A stretch of DNA of 64,000 nucleotides from Methanomassiliicoccus sp. (GCA_033485155.1 JAWQJJ010000004.1:172318-236317); one strand, 5' to 3'. Numbered from the stretch's first letter, positions 43,618 to 53,790 are shown. Numbers and translations: made by a program. The notes: generated by a model from the letters alone, not told the origin.

Positions 43618-44304
43618 CTATACTGACACTGTCTGACACTTTATGTCCGATCGTCTTACACTTGTCACAAGGAATATCGTAGATAATATGAATATCGCTC
43701 CGAAGCACGCCAGGAGAACCGCCCGGTAGCCACTAAGCCCCGGCCCCTGGGACACGATGATGAAGTAGACACCCTCCAGACCAGACAACGCCCAGACTGG
43801 GAGGGAGGTGATCATGAGCCCCCTCCGCTCCCGCTTCGTGTATCGGGAGATGTCCCGGATGGCGGTCCAGGGCCGCAGGGCGATGACCGTGATGAGGAAG
43901 GCGATGGTGAAGAACACCACCTCCATGCGGATGTCGTAGGCGCTGTTGAACTCGTTGATCTGGAACCACTCCAGAGACCACGGGTAGAAGGGCGCCACGG
44001 AGCCGATGTAGGCGTCCCCCAGCAGATGACTGCCCGCCGCGACCACTGCCAACAGCAGCAGTGCCGGGCGGGGCCGAGAGATCGCCACGAGCGGCACCAG
44101 GACGATCAGCAGCATCACTCCCAGACCTACGAGGGAATGGGAGAGATATCTCAGAGGTCCGAGGTGCAGAAAGTCCGGCAGGAGGGCGAAGACCATCAGG
44201 TAGGAGATGGCGAGAGCCCTCTCCCGCTTCAGATATACGATGAACGGGAGACAGATGAGGAACGAGAAAGCCACATGGCCCGGCAACCACATGATGACAC
44301 CCAT
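43618..44304 (-). CDS. YdjM/DUF457-like membrane-bound metal-dependent hydrolase
   Basis: A 228-residue protein with about six membrane segments. It has the family's His/Asp pattern: LPGHVAF near the N-terminus, LLPDFLHLG, RYLSHSL and GSHLLGDAY. The family (LexA-binding inner-membrane-type hydrolases) is predicted to bind metal in the membrane and act on lipid-like substrates; activity is not established. It is separated by a TATA region from the GT2 gene, so it is probably transcribed separately, divergent from the GT-C-like gene. Confidence 0.8.
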   Translation of the reverse strand: MGVIMWLPGHVAFSFLICLPFIVYLKRERALAISYLMVFALLPDFLHLGPLRYLSHSLVGLGVMLLIVLVPLVAISRPRPALLLLAVVAAGSHLLGDAYIGSVAPFYPWSLEWFQINEFNSAYDIRMEVVFFTIAFLITVIALRPWTAIRDISRYTKRERRGLMITSLPVWALSGLEGVYFIIVSQGPGLSGYRAVLLACFGAIFILSTIFLVTSVRRSDIKCQTVSV

Positions 44305-44480
44305 ATGATGGCCGTCATGCCCCGGCCGCGGGGTCTATGGTCCGCCCCCACATTTCAACCTTTTCTTCTCTTTCGTGCGAGCCGGACTGAATAGTGGCCG
44401 TTTTTTCCACTCCTTAAAGAAGGTAGATATATATGGGCCATGTTTGGATAGTCCGGCACTTTGCCCGACGAGGATATCAA

Positions 44481-46148
44481 ATGAGCAAAGATGAGGGAAA
44501 AGTCCGTCCGTCGTTCCTCTATGCATTGAGCATTCTAGGCATGGCTATCTGCCTGCTGTCCTCCCTTGGCTACTCGATCGAAACGGTGCCCCTAGGGACA
44601 CCGTTCGGTTACTTCGGCCTGCTGCCGTTCTCCTACTGGGTCGGCATTATCTTCATGACCATATCTCTGGGCATCGGGCTGCGCTCCAACTCGGAGACGG
44701 TCTTCTTCGTCCAGGCCATGTTGCTGTTCGTAGCCTTATGGGGTGCCCCGGCCATGTTCTCGAAATACCCCACGGTCTGGGACTCTTACGTGCACTACAA
44801 CTCCTCGCTGCAGTTGGTGCACAACGGGATCCTGTCGAACACCGATGCCAACTCCTACGCCTTCAACTATCCCGGATTCTTCGTCCTGGGGGCCTCGTAC
44901 ATCTTGCTGGGCAGCCCGGACCCCCTGCTGTTCCTGAAGTTGTACCCGGTCTTCGCCGCGGTCATGACCATGGCTTCCCTGTACCTCTTCGCTCGCACCT
45001 ACGTGCCCAAGCTCGATTACCGGCTGGCGTTCGTCTTCGCCCTCTTTCCCAACGTCTGGTTGCAGTTCAACTACTCCCCCCAGTCCATGGGCCTGGTGGC
45101 CGGGCTGCTGATCTTCGTCTGCCTCGAGCGGGAGGGCAAGGAGTGGCTGTATGCCGCCCTGTTCCTCTTCGCTTACGTCGTGATCTCTCACCCCACCACC
45201 CTGATCTTCGTCCTGGGTGCCATCGCTCTCAAGGAGATCGTGGCCCGGGTCATCCGGGTGGCGGTGGCCCGCAAGCATCCCATTAAGTGGGGCCGGCCCT
45301 GGCCGGTGGGTGTGTTCATCCTTATCTGGCTGGGATGGTTCTTCACCGGAGCGTCATCGTTCTCGCTCAACCTGGCCGAGTTCATCACCCTGCGTTTGGA
45401 TCAGCTGATGAACATCAATGAGGGGGTGCAGCAACAGGTGGCGATGAGGACGACCTCTGAGAACATCCTCGATCCCATATACCCTCAGATCCGGACGTAC
45501 ATGATGATGGCGTTCATCGGGCTGACGCTGTTGGCCCTCCTGGTGTTCCTCATTCAGCGCAGGAAGGGACCGGTGCCGATGCCCAGCAACATCCTGGCCC
45601 TGTTCCTGCTGGCCCTGGCGATCATTCCCCTGGACATCGTCCTGCTCAATGGGCAGCTGTACGATCGGGGTATAATGTACATCGTGCTGGTTGCCCCCAT
45701 GGTGTTCGTACCCCTCCTCATGACCAAGAGGCAGCGTTACGTCCGTCCCCTGTTGGGCGTGCTGGTGGCCATAGTGGTGGTGGCGGCAGCCTCGACCATG
45801 TTCTATCAGGAGGCGTTGTACATCACCAACGACCGGGGCATCAAGGCGGCTGACTACTTCTCACAGCTGGACCCGTTGTGGGTCGCCGGAGGGTATTACC
45901 CCATCGATGTGTGGAGCGCCCATGGTGAAAGCTACAACCGGGTGAAGATGATCTCGCTGTGGAACCAGACGCCCGAGAACATCGTCTCGTGGATGGGGAG
46001 CGGAGTGTTCCTGTTCGACAACACCACCGAGATGTGGTATCGTCAATGGGGCACACATGATGTTTACACCTACTATGCCTCGACCGCGCCTGATCATTAC
46101 AAGGTATATGATAATGGGATGTACTGGGCCATGTACGTGGCGAGGTAG
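44481..46148 (+). CDS. GT-C-like polytopic membrane glycosyltransferase
   Basis: A 555-residue protein with about 12 membrane helices and a small soluble C-terminal domain. The first large external loop carries VWDSYVHYN, an acidic motif like that of lipid-phosphosugar-dependent GT-C enzymes. This predicts transfer from a polyprenyl-phosphate sugar outside the cell. The frame opens at 44433 but ATG 44481 lies about 50 bases after a TATATATA element and is preferred. Two GT4 genes follow, the first 4 bases after the stop. Oligosaccharyltransferase activity is less likely because no clear WWDYG motif is seen. Confidence 0.8.
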   Translation: MSKDEGKVRPSFLYALSILGMAICLLSSLGYSIETVPLGTPFGYFGLLPFSYWVGIIFMTISLGIGLRSNSETVFFVQAMLLFVALWGAPAMFSKYPTVWDSYVHYNSSLQLVHNGILSNTDANSYAFNYPGFFVLGASYILLGSPDPLLFLKLYPVFAAVMTMASLYLFARTYVPKLDYRLAFVFALFPNVWLQFNYSPQSMGLVAGLLIFVCLEREGKEWLYAALFLFAYVVISHPTTLIFVLGAIALKEIVARVIRVAVARKHPIKWGRPWPVGVFILIWLGWFFTGASSFSLNLAEFITLRLDQLMNINEGVQQQVAMRTTSENILDPIYPQIRTYMMMAFIGLTLLALLVFLIQRRKGPVPMPSNILALFLLALAIIPLDIVLLNGQLYDRGIMYIVLVAPMVFVPLLMTKRQRYVRPLLGVLVAIVVVAAASTMFYQEALYITNDRGIKAADYFSQLDPLWVAGGYYPIDVWSAHGESYNRVKMISLWNQTPENIVSWMGSGVFLFDNTTEMWYRQWGTHDVYTYYASTAPDHYKVYDNGMYWAMYVAR

Positions 46149-46152
46149 CGCG

Positions 46153-47343
46153 ATGAAGATCGGACTGGTCAACCTCATAACCAAGACCGCGGACGTCCAA
46201 GCCGACGCCTCGGTGATGCGAACGCAGGGCCTCCGTCCTGGTACCGACACCGACCTCAACATCGTGGAGACCGGGAGGAGACTGGTAAAGCGCGGTCATG
46301 ACGTCACCGTCTTCGTCGCCGATACGTACCGTCCAGAGCGGAGCGGTGACCTCGGCGGGGTCAGGATCGAATATATCCCCACGCGCCTGGCCAGGGTGTT
46401 CCCGCCATCCCTCGCCCCGTTGACCCCCTCGCTGCTCAAGGACATCCCCCGGATGAGACTGGACGTGGTGCAGTCGGGAGAGATCTTCCAGCCGGGCACG
46501 GTGCTCACCTGGAAGGCCTCCCGGGACGGTCCGGGCATGTATATCTGGCAGGAGCTGGATATTTACATGCAGGGTCCCATGGGGTGGGCCCAGAAGCAGT
46601 TCTACCGCACCCTGGGGAAGGCGGTGGTGAGGGGCTGCCGCAGGCTGATCCCTCGCTCCTGCTCAGCGGCGAACCACCTCCGCCAGGCTGGGGTGCCCGC
46701 GGACCGCATCGCCCCCGTCGTCCACTCCGGCGTCGACACCGCCGTCTACCGGCCGCTCCACAAGGGCGACTCCCGCGCCCGCTTCGGCATAGACGAGGAC
46801 CGCAACGTCTTGTTGTCCATCGGCCGGATGCACGAGAACAAGGGCATGGATCTGCTGGTACAGGCCATGGCCCGGCTGCAGGCCAGCGATCCGGAGTGTT
46901 TGCTCATCCTCAAGGGTACCGGACCTCAGGAGAATGCCCTGAGAGCGATGGTCAGGGATCTCGACCTCATAGATAACGTCCGCATCATGACCGACCGGCT
47001 GGACCAAGCAGATATGGCCAAGCTTTACAACTGCGCGGACCTGCTTACCATCACTTCCCGCACCGACCTGTTCCCGTTCACCGCCATCGAGTCCATCGCC
47101 TGCGGGGTGCCCGTGGCAACCTCCTTCGCCCGCGGGCTGAAGAGCGACATGGTGGACCACGGTGCGGGGGCCATGCTGTCCCCCGAACCGCAACAGATGG
47201 CCACCGACCTGCTGTGCCTCCTGGAGGACCCCGTTCGGCTCGATCACATGGGTTCGAAGGCCCGTGAGCTGGCGCTAAAGGACTTCAGCTTCGAGGTCGG
47301 AGCTGACCGGCTGGTAAGCATATACTCGGAGGGGATGGAATGA
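46153..47343 (+). CDS. GT4-family glycosyltransferase
   Basis: A 396-residue GT-B enzyme: MKIGLVNLITKTAD starts the acceptor domain, LLSIGRMHENKGMDLLVQA and FPFTAIESIACGVPVAT (EX7E type) make the donor site. The much longer frame from 46057 overlaps the GT-C gene and is rejected; ATG 46153 follows GAGGTAG. It overlaps the next GT4 by ATGA. The sugar is unknown. Confidence 0.9.
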   Translation: MKIGLVNLITKTADVQADASVMRTQGLRPGTDTDLNIVETGRRLVKRGHDVTVFVADTYRPERSGDLGGVRIEYIPTRLARVFPPSLAPLTPSLLKDIPRMRLDVVQSGEIFQPGTVLTWKASRDGPGMYIWQELDIYMQGPMGWAQKQFYRTLGKAVVRGCRRLIPRSCSAANHLRQAGVPADRIAPVVHSGVDTAVYRPLHKGDSRARFGIDEDRNVLLSIGRMHENKGMDLLVQAMARLQASDPECLLILKGTGPQENALRAMVRDLDLIDNVRIMTDRLDQADMAKLYNCADLLTITSRTDLFPFTAIESIACGVPVATSFARGLKSDMVDHGAGAMLSPEPQQMATDLLCLLEDPVRLDHMGSKARELALKDFSFEVGADRLVSIYSEGME

Positions 47344-48461
47344 AGATCGCGTTCATACCGAAGGTGGAGGTGGACCCCGTGAACTCGGAGCGCACTCCCA
47401 AGCTGTTATACCTGCTGTCGCAGTGGTTCGAGGTCCTTCCCGTGGCGACCGGCGCGCTGGACAAGAAGGTGTTCGATCAGTCGGGTAACCGCTTCTCCCG
47501 CTACATCATGTTCGTCCTCAACGAGATGGCCATCGCCTGGTCCACTCTGCGCCAGGGTAAGAAGGAAGGCGTGTCTGCGGTGTTCGCCGAGGGCACCTAC
47601 TACTCGCTCGCCGGAGGCTTGGCGGCTAGAATACTGGACGTCCCTATGATCTGGGACAACCATGGCAACATCAAGGACTTTTCTGCCACCCTGGGCAAGA
47701 GCCGTTTCTTCCTCCGGGGCAACCTTCTCCTGGAGCGCTTCCTGGTGCGTCTGGCCAGCAAGGTTCTGGTGGTGTCCGGGCGGGAGGTCGAGGCCTACCG
47801 CGCTCTGGGCTTCGACACCTCGAAGTTCGAGGTCCTGCCGACCTGCGCAGACATGGCCCTCGTCGACTCCCGGATGCATAGTCGGAAGGACGCCCGGAAG
47901 GCCCTGGGTGTCGATGACGATGTCAAGCTGGTCCTCTTCTTCGGAACCCTCAAGTACATGCCCAACCTCGACGCCGCCCAATACATCGCCCGGGAGATGT
48001 ATCCTCAGGTGGCGGCCGAGGTCGCGGGAGTGGAAGTGTTCATCGCCGGCTCCGGGAAGCTTGGCGAGGACGCCCCAGCCGGGGTCAGGATGCTGGGCTT
48101 TGTTCCCGACCTGTACCTGTGGCTATCCGCCGCGGACGTTTGCATCGCCCCCATGTGGAAAGGCGTCGGCATACTCACCAAGGTCATCGACATGCTCTCG
48201 GCCGGCCGGGCCACCGTGGTCAGCCCCCTGGCTCTGGAGGGCATCCCCGAGCTGGAGCATGGGACCAACTGCCTGGTGGGAAAGGACCACCAGGATTTCG
48301 CCCGGCAGGTCATCGCCCTGCTGGAGGATCCCCCGAGGGCGGAGCGGCTGGGGCGGGAGGGCCGCGAACTGGTGGCCTCCTCGTACTCCTGGGAGGTCGT
48401 CGCTCCCCGCTTGCGTTCGTTGGTGACGTCCCTGTCCAAGGACCGACAAGTTCATAACTAG
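47340..48461 (+). CDS. GT4-family glycosyltransferase
   Basis: A 373-residue GT-B protein: N-terminal MKIAFIPKVEVDPVNSERTPKLLYLL, middle VLVVSGREVEAYRALGF, donor-domain FFGTLKYMPNLDAAQYIA and IAPMWKGVGILTKVIDMLSAGRATVVSP. The final acidic EX7E is less clear (GVGILTKVIDML), a pattern seen in a distinct GT4 branch. Translationally coupled to the preceding GT4 by overlap. DUF1616 follows after 31 bases. Confidence 0.87.
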   Translation: MKIAFIPKVEVDPVNSERTPKLLYLLSQWFEVLPVATGALDKKVFDQSGNRFSRYIMFVLNEMAIAWSTLRQGKKEGVSAVFAEGTYYSLAGGLAARILDVPMIWDNHGNIKDFSATLGKSRFFLRGNLLLERFLVRLASKVLVVSGREVEAYRALGFDTSKFEVLPTCADMALVDSRMHSRKDARKALGVDDDVKLVLFFGTLKYMPNLDAAQYIAREMYPQVAAEVAGVEVFIAGSGKLGEDAPAGVRMLGFVPDLYLWLSAADVCIAPMWKGVGILTKVIDMLSAGRATVVSPLALEGIPELEHGTNCLVGKDHQDFARQVIALLEDPPRAERLGREGRELVASSYSWEVVAPRLRSLVTSLSKDRQVHN

Positions 48462-48492
48462 AACGTATCAATGGCTGAAGGACGGTGAAGAA

Positions 48493-49437
48493 ATGGTAAT
48501 GAAGGCGGGGAGGGTCATCATAGGGCCGGGTAGGCCATGGGACCTGCTTATCGTCTGCTTGCTGGTAGTAGCGGCGATGCTGTTGTCGATCACCGGGACG
48601 GCTGGCCCGTTGAGGTGGACCATCGCCTTCCTGGCGGTGTTCTTCTGTCCCGGTTACGCCATCGTATCGGCGCTCTTCCCCGGTCGAAAGGCACTGCTGT
48701 CCCAGACCACCATCGTGCGCCGGGAGGAGCATCTGCTCGACATTACCTTCCTGGAGCGCGTCGTGCTGGGGGTCGGGCTGTCCGCCGCGATCATGGCATT
48801 GGCCGGGACGATCCTGACCCGGGGCATTCTGAACTTCACCGAGACGGTGGTGGGGGTGGAGACCGTGCTCATCACCTTCGTGGCCTCCCTTATCGCCCTG
48901 CTGCGCCGTTCCAGCCTTCCCCGGGGGGACCAGTTTGCGATAGTCACCCATATTAAGAAGCGCATGCCGTACTCGGCGGCGGAGATGGGGGTGGCGGTCA
49001 TCATCATCGCTGCGGTGATGGTGCTCTCGGTCGTCCTCGTGAACGGACTGAATGCCCGGGCTACCTCGGAGCCCTACTCGGAGTTCGCGGTGACCGGGTC
49101 GGACGGCCAACTGTCGCATCTTCCCAGCGTGCTGGCGAGGAACCAGGCAGGGCTCATCAAGGTCACGGTGATCTCTCACATGGGAACGTCGGCTAACTTC
49201 CAGTTGACGCTGTCCCTGGAGAACACCTCGGGGACGGGCACCATCTTCGATCCCTCCCAACAGGTGACGGTCACCACCGGCCAGCCAAGATCGTATTCCT
49301 TCAATCTCGACGATGGCGAGAGGTGGGACTCGGTGATCTCCTTTGTTATTCCGGTGACGGGGGAGAAGACCCTGTATCTCACCCTGAACGACGGACGGGA
49401 GGTGAAGACCCTTTGGCTTCCCTTGACTATTACCTAG
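48493..49437 (+). CDS. DUF1616 membrane protein
   Basis: A 314-residue protein with four N-terminal membrane helices and a fifth around residues 165-185, then an extracytoplasmic beta-sandwich domain (SEFAVTGSDGQL...LYLTLNDGREVKTLWLPLTI). This is the DUF1616 architecture, found in archaeal surface-polysaccharide loci. Function unknown; an acceptor-presenting or assembly role is inferred from the neighbours. Confidence 0.85.
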   Translation: MVMKAGRVIIGPGRPWDLLIVCLLVVAAMLLSITGTAGPLRWTIAFLAVFFCPGYAIVSALFPGRKALLSQTTIVRREEHLLDITFLERVVLGVGLSAAIMALAGTILTRGILNFTETVVGVETVLITFVASLIALLRRSSLPRGDQFAIVTHIKKRMPYSAAEMGVAVIIIAAVMVLSVVLVNGLNARATSEPYSEFAVTGSDGQLSHLPSVLARNQAGLIKVTVISHMGTSANFQLTLSLENTSGTGTIFDPSQQVTVTTGQPRSYSFNLDDGERWDSVISFVIPVTGEKTLYLTLNDGREVKTLWLPLTIT

Positions 49438-49442
49438 GCTCA

Positions 49443-49643
49443 ATGGCCATCATCCCGCCGATGGGCCTCGGGTCATCGTACATCGCTCCCGCGCTCGTGG
49501 TGAGCATGGCATGCCTGTTCGGGCTGGTGGTGCTGGGCCTCATGTCTCAAGGGAACATCCGTAAGATGGCCCCCGCCAGCCTCTGCCTGCTGTCGCTGAT
49601 CATCATCCTGTGGGGGCTGATGCTCTGGAACGTCCTGTTCTGA
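49443..49643 (+). CDS. Small two-helix membrane protein (66 aa)
   Basis: A 66-residue frame from ATG 49443, five bases after the DUF1616 stop. It has two hydrophobic helices (IAPALVVSMACLFGLVVLGLM and LCLLSLIIILWGLMLW) joined by a basic loop (SQGNIRKM). It overlaps the start of the CPBP gene. The tight spacing supports a real gene; function unknown. Confidence 0.65.
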   Translation: MAIIPPMGLGSSYIAPALVVSMACLFGLVVLGLMSQGNIRKMAPASLCLLSLIIILWGLMLWNVLF

Positions 49644-50449
49644 TCTACCAGGGGAAGACGTCCCACGAGGTCCATCGCGAGCTTTTATGGCCGGTGCTGG
49701 GGACGCTCGTCGCCCCTCTAGTATTAGGATGTCTCTCCGTCTACCTGTTCCGACTGTCGGGGTCCGGAACGGCGGTGGCTCTAGCCCTTGCGTTCCTCAT
49801 GATCGGCCTCCTGGCCTGCACCACCTTGGTCCTCTTCCCCCAGCGCGAAGAGGTGGCGGCCTCGGCCTCGGCGGTGGCCCTGGTGCTGTCGGTGGCGTTC
49901 TTAATCGTCCTGCTCCCCAGTTCAGGTTTGATCTACGCCGACGAGGCGGCGATGGTGGTCGCCGCCGGGGGGGCGGTGTTGCTGTACCTGCGGAAGGTGG
50001 AGATGCCCACCATCGGCCTTACCCGGCTGAGGGAGAGCTCGGTGGCGGTGGTGTTCCTCCTGCCTATCGGTCTGGCCTTGGCCGAATCCCTGTTCCTGGG
50101 CCTGCGGTTCTGGGAAAGCTATCACATCGGCTCCTCGACCATCTTATTGGTGCCCATGCTGGCAGCCTGGGGTTTCATCGAGGAGGGCCTGTTCCGGGGC
50201 GTCCTGCTCCGATCGTCGGTGCCCCTGTTGGGTACCCGCGGGGCATTATTGCTCTCATCCTTCCTGTACGCCGCGTTCATGCTGCTGTGGGGCTCCCTGC
50301 CCTTCGCCCTGTTCTCCTTCGCTCTGGGCTGGCTCATGGGCGTCCTCTACCTCCGGTCGCGTAGCCTTATGTACGTGGGTACCGTTCACGCGCTCACCGA
50401 CACCTGGATGGTCATCTCGTTCATCGTGTTGGGAATAGGAGTAAATTAA
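49610..50449 (+). CDS. CPBP-family intramembrane metalloprotease
   Basis: A 279-residue polytopic protein of the CPBP (Rce1-like) family. Conserved motifs: GFIEEGLFRGVLLR (EExxxR), FALGWLMGVLYLRSRS and VGTVHALTDTWM (His motif). These make the glutamate/histidine active site in the membrane. GTG 49610 is the only start that preserves the first helix and overlaps the small gene before it. In glycan loci, CPBP proteins may process surface proteins; the target is unknown. Confidence 0.85.
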   Translation: MGADALERPVLIYQGKTSHEVHRELLWPVLGTLVAPLVLGCLSVYLFRLSGSGTAVALALAFLMIGLLACTTLVLFPQREEVAASASAVALVLSVAFLIVLLPSSGLIYADEAAMVVAAGGAVLLYLRKVEMPTIGLTRLRESSVAVVFLLPIGLALAESLFLGLRFWESYHIGSSTILLVPMLAAWGFIEEGLFRGVLLRSSVPLLGTRGALLLSSFLYAAFMLLWGSLPFALFSFALGWLMGVLYLRSRSLMYVGTVHALTDTWMVISFIVLGIGVN

Positions 50450-50479
50450 TAGCTGGTATTCAATAAATCAACGCGAACC

Positions 50480-51460
50480 ATGGAAGTGCTTTCGAAGATG
50501 AGCAATGACAACGAGCTTCACGGACCGGCGCCTAGGCCGACGGTCACGGTCATCGTATGCACCTTCAATCGGCTCCAGTGGCTGGAGAAGTGCCTGCGCT
50601 CGCTGAAGCAGCAGGAGGTCCGGGCGGACGAGATCATGGTGGTCGACGGCCCTTCGACCGACGGAACCCGGGAGATGCTGGAGGAGCTGGAGAAGAAGGG
50701 CGAAGTGGTGCTGGTGCGCCAGGCCAAGCTGGACGGCATCTCCTCGGCCAGGAACATGGGGCTGGAGAATGCCAGGGGCGAGGTGGTGTGCTATATCGAC
50801 GACGACGCCGTAGCCCAGCCCGGCTGGCTATCGTCCATCCTGTCGCCGTACACCGACCCGCTCGTGGGCGGGGTGGGCGGACCGGTCATGGACATGACCG
50901 GAAAGCTGACCATGGGAAAGAACGCCGTGGCTCCGGACGGCCGGTGGTTCGACGAGTCGCGGGGGGAGAGCACCGAAGGCCTCTCTCAGGTAATGGTCGG
51001 CTGCAACATGTCCTTCCGCCGTGCGGCGCTGGTCAAGATCGGCGGCTTCGACTCCTATTTCCGCTACCACCAGGACGAGACCGACGCCTGCCTTGGGGTC
51101 CTCCATGCCGGGTACCGGATCGAGTACCGCGAGGGAGCGGTGGTGTGGCATGAGTGGTGCGAGGGATCGTACCGCAAGGACCGCATCAAGTGGTACCTGC
51201 GCCTAAGATACATGTGGGGCCGCAACACCGCCTACCTGGTTAGGAAGCACTTCAGCGACCGGGTGAGGTTCTCCGGCTACATAGGAGCGCAGGTCGGAGG
51301 ATTCGTCCAGCGCCGGGCGCCCGGCGGGGCCGTTGCTCCCAACAACGATGCCAAGAAGGAGGAGCCCATGCCCCGGTTCTTCGTCATGGTCGGCATGGTC
51401 TCCGAGTTCATGGGCATCTTCCGGGGCTGGCGGGACGGCGGTAGCGCCCGCCGGTCTTGA
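50480..51460 (+). CDS. GT2-family glycosyltransferase
   Basis: A 326-residue GT-A enzyme with TVTVIVCTFNRLQWLEKCL, MVVDGPSTDGT, VVCYIDDDAVAQPGWL (DDD metal site) and MSFRRAALVKIGGFD. The C-terminal WHEWCEGSYRKDRIKWYLRLRYMWGRN is typical of rhamnosyl- or mannosyl-type GT2 enzymes; the tail has no membrane helix. ATG 50480 or 50501 may be the start. It converges with the surface-protein gene across 56 bases. Confidence 0.88.
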   Translation: MEVLSKMSNDNELHGPAPRPTVTVIVCTFNRLQWLEKCLRSLKQQEVRADEIMVVDGPSTDGTREMLEELEKKGEVVLVRQAKLDGISSARNMGLENARGEVVCYIDDDAVAQPGWLSSILSPYTDPLVGGVGGPVMDMTGKLTMGKNAVAPDGRWFDESRGESTEGLSQVMVGCNMSFRRAALVKIGGFDSYFRYHQDETDACLGVLHAGYRIEYREGAVVWHEWCEGSYRKDRIKWYLRLRYMWGRNTAYLVRKHFSDRVRFSGYIGAQVGGFVQRRAPGGAVAPNNDAKKEEPMPRFFVMVGMVSEFMGIFRGWRDGGSARRS

Positions 51461-51516
51461 ATTCACTCATAAAAAGGGAAAAATGGGGAAGATGTTTTGG
51501 CCCTCCCGGGCCACCC

Positions 51517-53790
51517 TCACTTGAAGCTGGCGGTGCTTTCCGCGGCGACCGTCCCCGAGATGGTCCTGCCGTCGGGCAGGGTCAGGTGGACGTTCAGGGC
51601 GGAACCGTACAGGTTCGTGACGGTGTAGCTGTCGTAGGTGCTGGTGAAGGTCACCGACAGCGTGCCCGATCCGGTGGCCGCCACCATCTGGCGGTTGGTG
51701 GTCAGGCTGTTGCCCTCCGAGCTCAGGTCGATGGTCGCGGGCCAGTTGGTCACATCCTGGTGGCGGCTGGCGCCCATGGCCGTATACATGGATATGGCCA
51801 TGTTCAGGTTATGCATCTGGGACGAGTAGCTCTCGTAGGAGAGCAGGTCGACATCGAAGCCGTACCGGGCGGAGTTGAACAGCGCCGAGTACACCGCGAG
51901 CTGGTCGCTCGAGCTGTCGGCGTTGTAGTTCTGGTACGCCACGAGGTGGGGGCGGTACTGGGACGGCATCTCGTTGACGAACAGCATGGTCGATTCCACC
52001 GTTCCGGTGAGATCGTTGCCGTAGTAGGACACCGGCTCGAAGCCCTCGAACACGCTCAGGTCGCTCACCATTGACAGGTGGATCGACGGTGTGTAGGGGT
52101 TGGTGATGACGAAGGAGAAGTAGCCAGAGGCCCTTGTCTCTTCGACCAGCTTCATGTATCCTTCGAGGATGAAGTCCCCCGTCTCGTGGTTGTAGTCGCT
52201 GCGGGGCAGATTGTTCTCCCCGTACCAGCTGTTCATCTCATCCCAGAAGACGCCCGTGCTCGACCACCACCAGTCGTTGCTGGGGTCCTGATAGATCAGG
52301 TAGTTGCGGAAGGCCGAGCTCGACGCCGTGGCCACGGGGTGGCCATTCGACAGGTAGTACTGGGTGCCCGGTGAGCTCCACAGCTGCCACTCGGTGGGCA
52401 TCGTGCCCGTACCTCCGACCAGTTGTTGGGCCGATTTGTAGTGCCAGTTCACCTGATCCGGGTTGGTGGAAAGCTGGGCCAGCAATATGGGGGAGGACTC
52501 GATGAAGCTGCGGAACGAGGAGTCCCACTGCCCGCCGACCCCGTTGATGGTCTTCCCGAAGTCGTAGAACGACAGGGGGAACTGCTGGGTGCTCACAGTT
52601 GTCCACTCCGAGGCAATCTGCGGGCCGATCCAGTCGGCATACCCGGAGCAATGTCCCCTCGCCTCACCGTCAGTGTACTGGTACGGCCGGACATACATGT
52701 GGAATGTCTTGGCCGTGCCCAGGGCGGGGTCGGGCAGCACGCCGGCGCTGGAGGTGTACTTAACGCTGAACACCGAGGCCCCGTCGACAGGGCTGCCGGA
52801 GATCCAAGTCGGGGAGTAGATGTAAGCCTCCTCGTCGGAGAATCCCCACTCCACGCCCAGCGACCGTCCCGGGACCCTCATGTCGAAGGCCGGGGCGTAC
52901 ATGTAGTAACAGGGATACCAGCCCCCGATCCCGTTGGTCTTGGGAGTGTTCAACGGCGTGCCGGGTATGTACCGGTGGTCCTTCCCATCGCTGAACAGGT
53001 CATAGTAGGCTCCGCTGGCCGAGTTCAGGCTGATGGCGTAGGTGGTGATGACCTTCGAAGCCCCGGGCGTGTAGGTCACGTCCAGCTCGAAGTAGTCACG
53101 ATAGATGGTGAACTCGTGCCGGATGCTGTATTGCGAGCAGCTCTCGACGAACCAGACGCAGTTGCCGTTCTGTCCCCAGGAAGTGATGGTCGTGGTGACA
53201 TAGTTCAGGTCGTTGCCGTACTGATCCACCGTCCCCTCGTTGCCGGTGAGGGGGTTGAGACGGCCATACTCGATGACATCGCTGGTGAAATACGGCTTGA
53301 TAACGTAGCATACCGCGTTCCCGGACTGGGCCACGACGATCTTGTAGTTCTCGGAATACGCCGTGTAGGTGCCGGCATTGTTGACAACGGTCAGGTTGGA
53401 CGAGGACACTCCAAGTGCCATCGATCCCTCTCCGCTCAGGTTCGGCACCGAGGTGGTCGAAGATGGTGTGTCTGTCGCCTCGGTAGTGCCGCTTGACGGA
53501 GAGTTAGAATCAGGTGTGGAGGTCGGGTCGCTCGAGTCCGAGGTCTGGTTCGTGGATGTGTCCGGGTTGCTGGAAGAATCAGATGAGCCACCGGCAACAG
53601 TATTGTCGCTGTTGATGATGGTGCCCGATGTTCGGCTTCCGTTCCCGTCAAGGAGCAACGGTATGAGCGAGCTAACGGTGAGAATCAGGATGAGGAGGAC
53701 GACATTGGTCCTTTTCAGCTTCCTTCCAGCTCGCTTCAGTCCGGCCCCGATCACCCCGACCGGCCCCCCGGTCCCTGGAGCGATGGTCAT
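51517..53790 (-). CDS. Membrane-anchored extracellular protein, glycosidase-like
   Basis: A 757-residue type II membrane protein: short basic cytoplasmic tail (KRAGRKLKRTN), one helix (VVLLILILTVSSLIPLLL), then a 60-residue Ser/Thr/Pro/Asp linker likely to be glycosylated. The ectodomain starts as a beta-sandwich resembling galactose-mutarotase-like domains. It continues as an alpha/beta region with VFWDEMNSWYGENN, like a TIM-barrel glycoside hydrolase acidic site, and ends as a small beta domain. Activity is not proven. It overlaps a 34-residue ORF by ATGA and sits behind a structured leader. The glycan locus context suggests trimming of surface sugars. Confidence 0.7.
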   Translation of the reverse strand: MTIAPGTGGPVGVIGAGLKRAGRKLKRTNVVLLILILTVSSLIPLLLDGNGSRTSGTIINSDNTVAGGSSDSSSNPDTSTNQTSDSSDPTSTPDSNSPSSGTTEATDTPSSTTSVPNLSGEGSMALGVSSSNLTVVNNAGTYTAYSENYKIVVAQSGNAVCYVIKPYFTSDVIEYGRLNPLTGNEGTVDQYGNDLNYVTTTITSWGQNGNCVWFVESCSQYSIRHEFTIYRDYFELDVTYTPGASKVITTYAISLNSASGAYYDLFSDGKDHRYIPGTPLNTPKTNGIGGWYPCYYMYAPAFDMRVPGRSLGVEWGFSDEEAYIYSPTWISGSPVDGASVFSVKYTSSAGVLPDPALGTAKTFHMYVRPYQYTDGEARGHCSGYADWIGPQIASEWTTVSTQQFPLSFYDFGKTINGVGGQWDSSFRSFIESSPILLAQLSTNPDQVNWHYKSAQQLVGGTGTMPTEWQLWSSPGTQYYLSNGHPVATASSSAFRNYLIYQDPSNDWWWSSTGVFWDEMNSWYGENNLPRSDYNHETGDFILEGYMKLVEETRASGYFSFVITNPYTPSIHLSMVSDLSVFEGFEPVSYYGNDLTGTVESTMLFVNEMPSQYRPHLVAYQNYNADSSSDQLAVYSALFNSARYGFDVDLLSYESYSSQMHNLNMAISMYTAMGASRHQDVTNWPATIDLSSEGNSLTTNRQMVAATGSGTLSVTFTSTYDSYTVTNLYGSALNVHLTLPDGRTISGTVAAESTASFK